NCBI GenBank assembly: GCA_005889395.1
Contig: VBFX01000114.1
Location: 3,385-14,148 of the forward strand
Reading direction: 5' to 3'
DNA: 10,764 bases
From: Chloroflexota bacterium
GTDB lineage: Bacteria > Chloroflexota > Dormibacteria > CF-121
This document shows, piece after piece, positions 6,759 through 10,764 of the stretch. A program made the translations under genes and the position numbers. Numbering within the stretch: the stretch's first letter is position 1; every line of letters begins with the position of its first letter. The notes beneath the pieces were generated by a model. That model saw nothing but the letters and a program-made list of their open reading frames with translations. It made no database searches and was not told the origin of the DNA.

Positions 6759-7756
6759 GTGATGTAGTGCTGCCCTCGCCGGATCACCTGCAGGTTGTCG
6801 AGCGCCATCCCGGTCCCGATCGCCACGCAACTCTGCGGCTCGGGTGCGACCCGCGTTGGGATACCCGCGCGCATCGCGAGAAACTCCGCGATTCCGCGCA
6901 GCTGGGCCCCGCCACCGGTCAGGACGGCGCCGCTGCGCAGGACCGCAGCGCGCCGGGCTTCGGGAACCTGGGCCACCACCCGCTGCAGGCCGGCGGCGAT
7001 CGCCTCGAGAAGCTCCTGGATCGCCGCCCGCACGTCATGACCCGACACGCGCAGCGTAGAGCGGCCGCCCCCCTCGTCGACGGCGCCGACCTCGAGTTCG
7101 GTGTCAGGCACAGGCCCGCTCGCCGAACCGAGCTGGATTTTCAGCCGCTCGGCTTCACCGGGCATCAATCGCACGCCGCGCTCTTTGACGATCGCGGCAT
7201 CGATCGCCCGGTCGAAGGCGTCGCCCCCGATGCGCAGCGACTCGATGGCCAGTGTTTCGCCCTGGCCGATGACGGCCAGCTCGGTGGAACCGGCGCCCAG
7301 GTTGACGATCGCGATCCCGTCGGTGGTGGCGACTGGAACGCGCGCGCCGATCGCCGCGGCGATCGGCTTGTCGATCAGGTAGGCGGTCTTCGCGCCGGCC
7401 TGAATGGTGGCGGCCAGTACCGCTCGCCGCTCCACCCCGGTCACCATGGCGGCCACCGAGAGCATGACGTCCGGCCGGAAGATCCGCTGGCGGCCGACGA
7501 TGCGACCGATCAGATGCTGAAGCATCGCGCCCGCCAGGTTGTAATCGACGCCGTTGCCGTCGCGAACAAGGCGAACGGCGCGCGCTTTGCGGCCGCGACC
7601 GATCATCTCGGAGGCGGCTCGTCCCACCGCCAGGACGCGCGCCCCCTTCTCGTCGGTCGCCATCACAGCCGGCTCATTGACGACGACACCCTCGCCTTTG
7701 ACGTACACGAGGATGGTCGAGGTGCCCAGGTCGATGCCGATCTTTTTTGAGAGCAC
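6755..7756 (-). CDS. mreB: MreB/Mbl-family actin-like cell-shape protein with altered ATPase residues
   Basis: A 333-residue actin-like protein of normal MreB length. MreB forms membrane-bound filaments that organise the elongation machinery for peptidoglycan. The phosphate-1 loop is intact (GIDLGTSTILVYVKGEG, 7-23, then VVNEPAV), as are VERRAV (108-113), the GSA block near 211 and the adenosine-side VLTGGGAQLRGIAEF. Two positions are unusual: the IEEP segment reads IDKPIAAAIGA (128-138), with Lys130 where the catalytic Glu is expected, and phosphate-2 reads VNLGAGSTELAV (151-162), with Asn152 instead of the usual Asp. Both codons support these readings. No N-terminal amphipathic extension is seen beyond MLSKK. 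The GTG at 7756 lies 7 nt after the murA stop; the longer frame to 8101 is murA read in another frame. Position next to murA matches mbl in Bacillus, so it may be Mbl-like. No mreC or mreD is in the window. Confidence 0.93.
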   Translation of the reverse strand: MLSKKIGIDLGTSTILVYVKGEGVVVNEPAVMATDEKGARVLAVGRAASEMIGRGRKARAVRLVRDGNGVDYNLAGAMLQHLIGRIVGRQRIFRPDVMLSVAAMVTGVERRAVLAATIQAGAKTAYLIDKPIAAAIGARVPVATTDGIAIVNLGAGSTELAVIGQGETLAIESLRIGGDAFDRAIDAAIVKERGVRLMPGEAERLKIQLGSASGPVPDTELEVGAVDEGGGRSTLRVSGHDVRAAIQELLEAIAAGLQRVVAQVPEARRAAVLRSGAVLTGGGAQLRGIAEFLAMRAGIPTRVAPEPQSCVAIGTGMALDNLQVIRRGQHYIT

Positions 7757-7763
7757 GGCCGGA

Positions 7764-9065
7764 TCAATCCCCGACGACCCTGGAGAGATCGTGCCGAACG
7801 TCGCCCGCCTCGCCGCCGACGCGGGTGATGTGCGCGCCCAGGCCCTCGAGCTTGCCCACGATTTCTTGATAGCCACGGTCGAGGTGATAGATGTTGTCGA
7901 GCACGGTGGTCCCCCTGGCGCAGAGCGCGGCCACCACGAGCGCCGCGCCGGAGCGGATGTCGGGCACCGTGACCGACCCGCCATGCAGCTCGCTGGGACC
8001 GGAGACGATCGCGCTGCGGCCCTCCACAACGATGTCCGCCCCCAATTTGCGAAGTTCTGGCACATGCTGGAAGCGGTTTTCGAATACGGCCTCCGAGACA
8101 TGGCACTGCCCGTGAGCCTGCGTCATCAAGCTGACAAAGGGCGCCTGCAGATCCGTCGGGAATCCGGGGTGCGGCCAGGTCGTCACGTGCACCGGCTGCA
8201 GGTGGCGGTTGCCCTGTATCCAGAGGCTGTGCGTCCGGTCCTCCACCTCGACGCCGGCCGCCCGCAGCTTGAGGATCATGGCCCGAAGGTCCGCGGTCTC
8301 GACGTCTTCGAGCACCCCCTCGCCGCCGGTCGCGGCGATGGCGAACGCGTAGGTTCCCGCCTCGATGTTGTCGGGGATCACGCGGTGCGTGGCGCCGCTC
8401 AGCTCAGGGACGCCTTCGATCTCCAGCACATCGGTGCCGATCCCGTGGATCCTCGCCCCCATCTTGCCGAGGAACATCGCCAGGTCGACGACATGCGGCT
8501 CGCGGGCCGCGTTGTGGATGGTGGTGATGCCGTCCGCCGTGGCGGCGGCCATCATCAGGTTCTCCGTCCCGGTCACCGTTGGCATGTCGAGATGGATGGT
8601 GGCGCCTCTGAGGCGATCGGCGCGCGCGACATACTCACCGCCCTCGAGCTCAACGCTGGCGCCCATCAGGCGCAGCCCAACGAGATGCTGTTCGACGCGG
8701 CGCATGCCAATGTCATCCCCACCCGGCTTTGCCACGCGCGCCTCACCACGCCGGGCCAGCAGCGGACCCATCAAGAGGAAGGAGGCGCGCATCCGGTTCG
8801 CCATCGCGGCCAGCACCTCGCTCCTCGCCAGCCGCTCGGCGTTGATCTGAAGCTGCTGGGGATCGAGCCAGCGGATCTGGACGCCCATGCCTTCCAGCAG
8901 GCGCATCATGGTCGCCACGTCCTCGATACGTGGCACATTCTTCAGCCGGCATTCCTCCTCGGTCAGCAGGCAGGCGGCGAGGATGGGAAGGACTGCGTTC
9001 TTGGAGCCACTGATCGGGACCCGCCCGACCAATCGAGTTCCCCCCTCGATCAGGAGTTGGGCCAC
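7764..9065 (-). CDS. murA: UDP-N-acetylglucosamine 1-carboxyvinyltransferase MurA, Asp-for-Cys active site
   Basis: A complete 433-residue MurA, the cytoplasmic enzyme that transfers enolpyruvate from PEP to UDP-GlcNAc as the first committed step of peptidoglycan synthesis. The substrate-binding Lys and Asn are present in SGSKNA (K22, N23), as are Arg122, Asp305 in HPGFPTDLQ (299-307) and Arg371 in PDIRSG. The mobile active-site loop reads KPGGDDIGMR (113-122): the Cys that fosfomycin alkylates in E. coli (Cys115) is Asp117 here (codon GAT, 8717-8715). MurA proteins with Asp at this site, as in Mycobacterium, Chlamydia and Borrelia, are active and naturally insensitive to fosfomycin. The GTG start has AGGGG 3 nt upstream. 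The gene lies 68 nt after atpC and 7 nt before mreB, so it is probably transcribed with both. Confidence 0.97.
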   Translation of the reverse strand: MAQLLIEGGTRLVGRVPISGSKNAVLPILAACLLTEEECRLKNVPRIEDVATMMRLLEGMGVQIRWLDPQQLQINAERLARSEVLAAMANRMRASFLLMGPLLARRGEARVAKPGGDDIGMRRVEQHLVGLRLMGASVELEGGEYVARADRLRGATIHLDMPTVTGTENLMMAAATADGITTIHNAAREPHVVDLAMFLGKMGARIHGIGTDVLEIEGVPELSGATHRVIPDNIEAGTYAFAIAATGGEGVLEDVETADLRAMILKLRAAGVEVEDRTHSLWIQGNRHLQPVHVTTWPHPGFPTDLQAPFVSLMTQAHGQCHVSEAVFENRFQHVPELRKLGADIVVEGRSAIVSGPSELHGGSVTVPDIRSGAALVVAALCARGTTVLDNIYHLDRGYQEIVGKLEGLGAHITRVGGEAGDVRHDLSRVVGD

Positions 9066-9133
9066 TGACCCCCTAGGGTAACAGTCCGCAGGGCCGGTGT
9101 CCGGGAACGGTGGCTATCAGATTTGACGTGGAT
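9066..9133. other. 68-bp gap between atpC and murA
   Basis: This is one of the two largest gaps in the window. On the minus strand it holds CCCTAGGGG just before the murA start, whose AGGGG is the probable ribosome binding site, and a weak 4-bp ACCC/GGGT pairing around it. No U-run hairpin, convincing -35/-10 pair or small open frame was recognised, so there is no visible barrier to read-through from the ATP synthase genes into murA. Confidence 0.5.
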
Positions 9134-9553
9134 TCAAACTCGTCGACGTCGGCGGAGCTCAGCCAGCCGGAGCCGGGCTTCTGCCCGGGCCAGAGCGGCC
9201 GAGGCAGCAGCCTGGTCGGCGTCGGACAGCTTTTGCTGGAGCAGACTCTCGGCGCGATGGCGGGCCTCCTCAGCACGCGCTTCGTCGATATCGTCCGCCC
9301 GCTCAGCCGAATCCGCCAGGACCGTGACCTGGTCGGGGCGCACCTCGAGAAATCCGCCGGACACGAAGAACAACTGCTCCTCGCCATCGTTGCGGACTCT
9401 CACCGATCCGGGGGCTAGTGGCGTCAGCAGCGGGATGTGCCGCGGAAGAACGCCAAGCTCGCCCTCCGAGCCAGGCGCGACCACAAAGTCCGCGTCGCCT
9501 CGGAACCTACGCCCTTCGACGGTCACGATATCGACGTGGAGTTTGTCGGCCAC
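9134..9553 (-). CDS. atpC: F1F0 ATP synthase epsilon subunit
   Basis: A 139-residue epsilon subunit, part of the central rotor stalk of F1, where it couples rotation and can inhibit ATP hydrolysis. The N-terminal beta-sandwich is clear: LHVDIVTVEGRRF (5-17), the family block APGSEGELGVLPRHIPLLTPL (starting near 26) and FFVSGGFLEVRPDQVTVLAD (starting near 62). The C-terminal two-helix part follows, beginning SAERADDIDEARAEEA, and ends in the arginine-rich RRRRRV. The GTG at 9553 is one base after the atpD stop and has GAGG 4 nt upstream. An AAGGAG lies further back inside atpD. The longer upstream frame to 9712 is atpD read out of frame. As the usual last gene of the atp operon, it is followed here by murA on the same strand. 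Confidence 0.95.
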   Translation of the reverse strand: MADKLHVDIVTVEGRRFRGDADFVVAPGSEGELGVLPRHIPLLTPLAPGSVRVRNDGEEQLFFVSGGFLEVRPDQVTVLADSAERADDIDEARAEEARHRAESLLQQKLSDADQAAASAALARAEARLRLAELRRRRRV

Positions 9554-9554
9554 T

Positions 9555-10764
<1,210 letters not shown>

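Noticed and set aside
6759..6830. An upstream start for the GT9-like gene at 6830
   Set aside because: It would overlap mreB by over 70 nt and adds only charged, unconserved residues; the ATGA overlap at 6758-6755 is a better start.
7757..8101. An upstream extension of mreB giving a 448-residue protein
   Set aside because: The added 115 residues are murA read in another frame, are low in hydrophobic residues and match no MreB N-terminus. GTG at 7756 fits the family start.
7554..9068. A 504-codon open frame on the plus strand opposite murA and the start of mreB
   Set aside because: It is antisense to two well-conserved genes, its product is rich in His, Arg, Asp and Pro without a recognisable domain, and long antisense frames are expected at this G+C content.
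9066..9082. ACCC/GGGT pairing around CCTAGG before murA as an operator or attenuator
   Set aside because: Only four base pairs; too weak to support a regulatory call.

Overview
The window is about two-thirds G+C and densely coding, with ten genes visible and no intergenic gap longer than about 70 bases. Eight of the ten visible start codons read as GTG, and neighbouring genes often overlap by 1-4 bases. Base composition, the Terrabacteria-style order atp - murA - mreB, and a MurA with Asp in place of the catalytic Cys fit a high-G+C, probably uncultured lineage such as Chloroflexota, Candidatus Dormibacterota or a deep actinobacterial relative. This placement is inference from gene content; there is no rRNA or other marker here to settle it.

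Right part (about 4718-10764, all minus strand, transcribed right to left): atpD (5' end outside the window), atpC, murA, mreB, a GT9-like glycosyltransferase and a GT4 glycosyltransferase. Junctions are 1 nt, 68 nt, 7 nt, a 4-nt ATGA overlap and 31 nt, so this reads as one long co-directional run linking the F1 ATPase to the first committed step of peptidoglycan synthesis (MurA), the cell-shape cytoskeleton (MreB) and two sugar transferases.

Middle part (2866-4721, plus strand): a two-gene unit, a GT4 glycosyltransferase joined by a 1-nt TAGTG overlap to a PrmC/HemK-like methyltransferase. Its stop codon interlocks with the stop of the convergent GT4 gene, and its start faces a divergent GT4 gene across 38-56 bp.

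Left part (1-2827, minus strand): a GT4 glycosyltransferase, a WecG/TagA (GT26) glycosyltransferase and the first 309 residues of a polytopic membrane protein of GT-C-like appearance. The last junction carries a 9-bp hairpin that buries the Shine-Dalgarno sequence of the membrane-protein gene.

Together the left two-thirds look like part of a cell-surface glycan locus: three GT4 enzymes, one GT26, one GT9-like and one membrane enzyme candidate. It lies against the conserved ATP-synthase/cell-wall/cell-shape block. Several proteins carry substitutions at residues normally central to their family: MurA Cys to Asp, MreB Glu to Lys and Asp to Asn, PrmC-like NPPY to VVPY, GT9 Asp to Glu, and one GT4 His to Pro. 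No mobile element, CRISPR array, tRNA, rRNA, riboswitch or recognisable defence system was seen.
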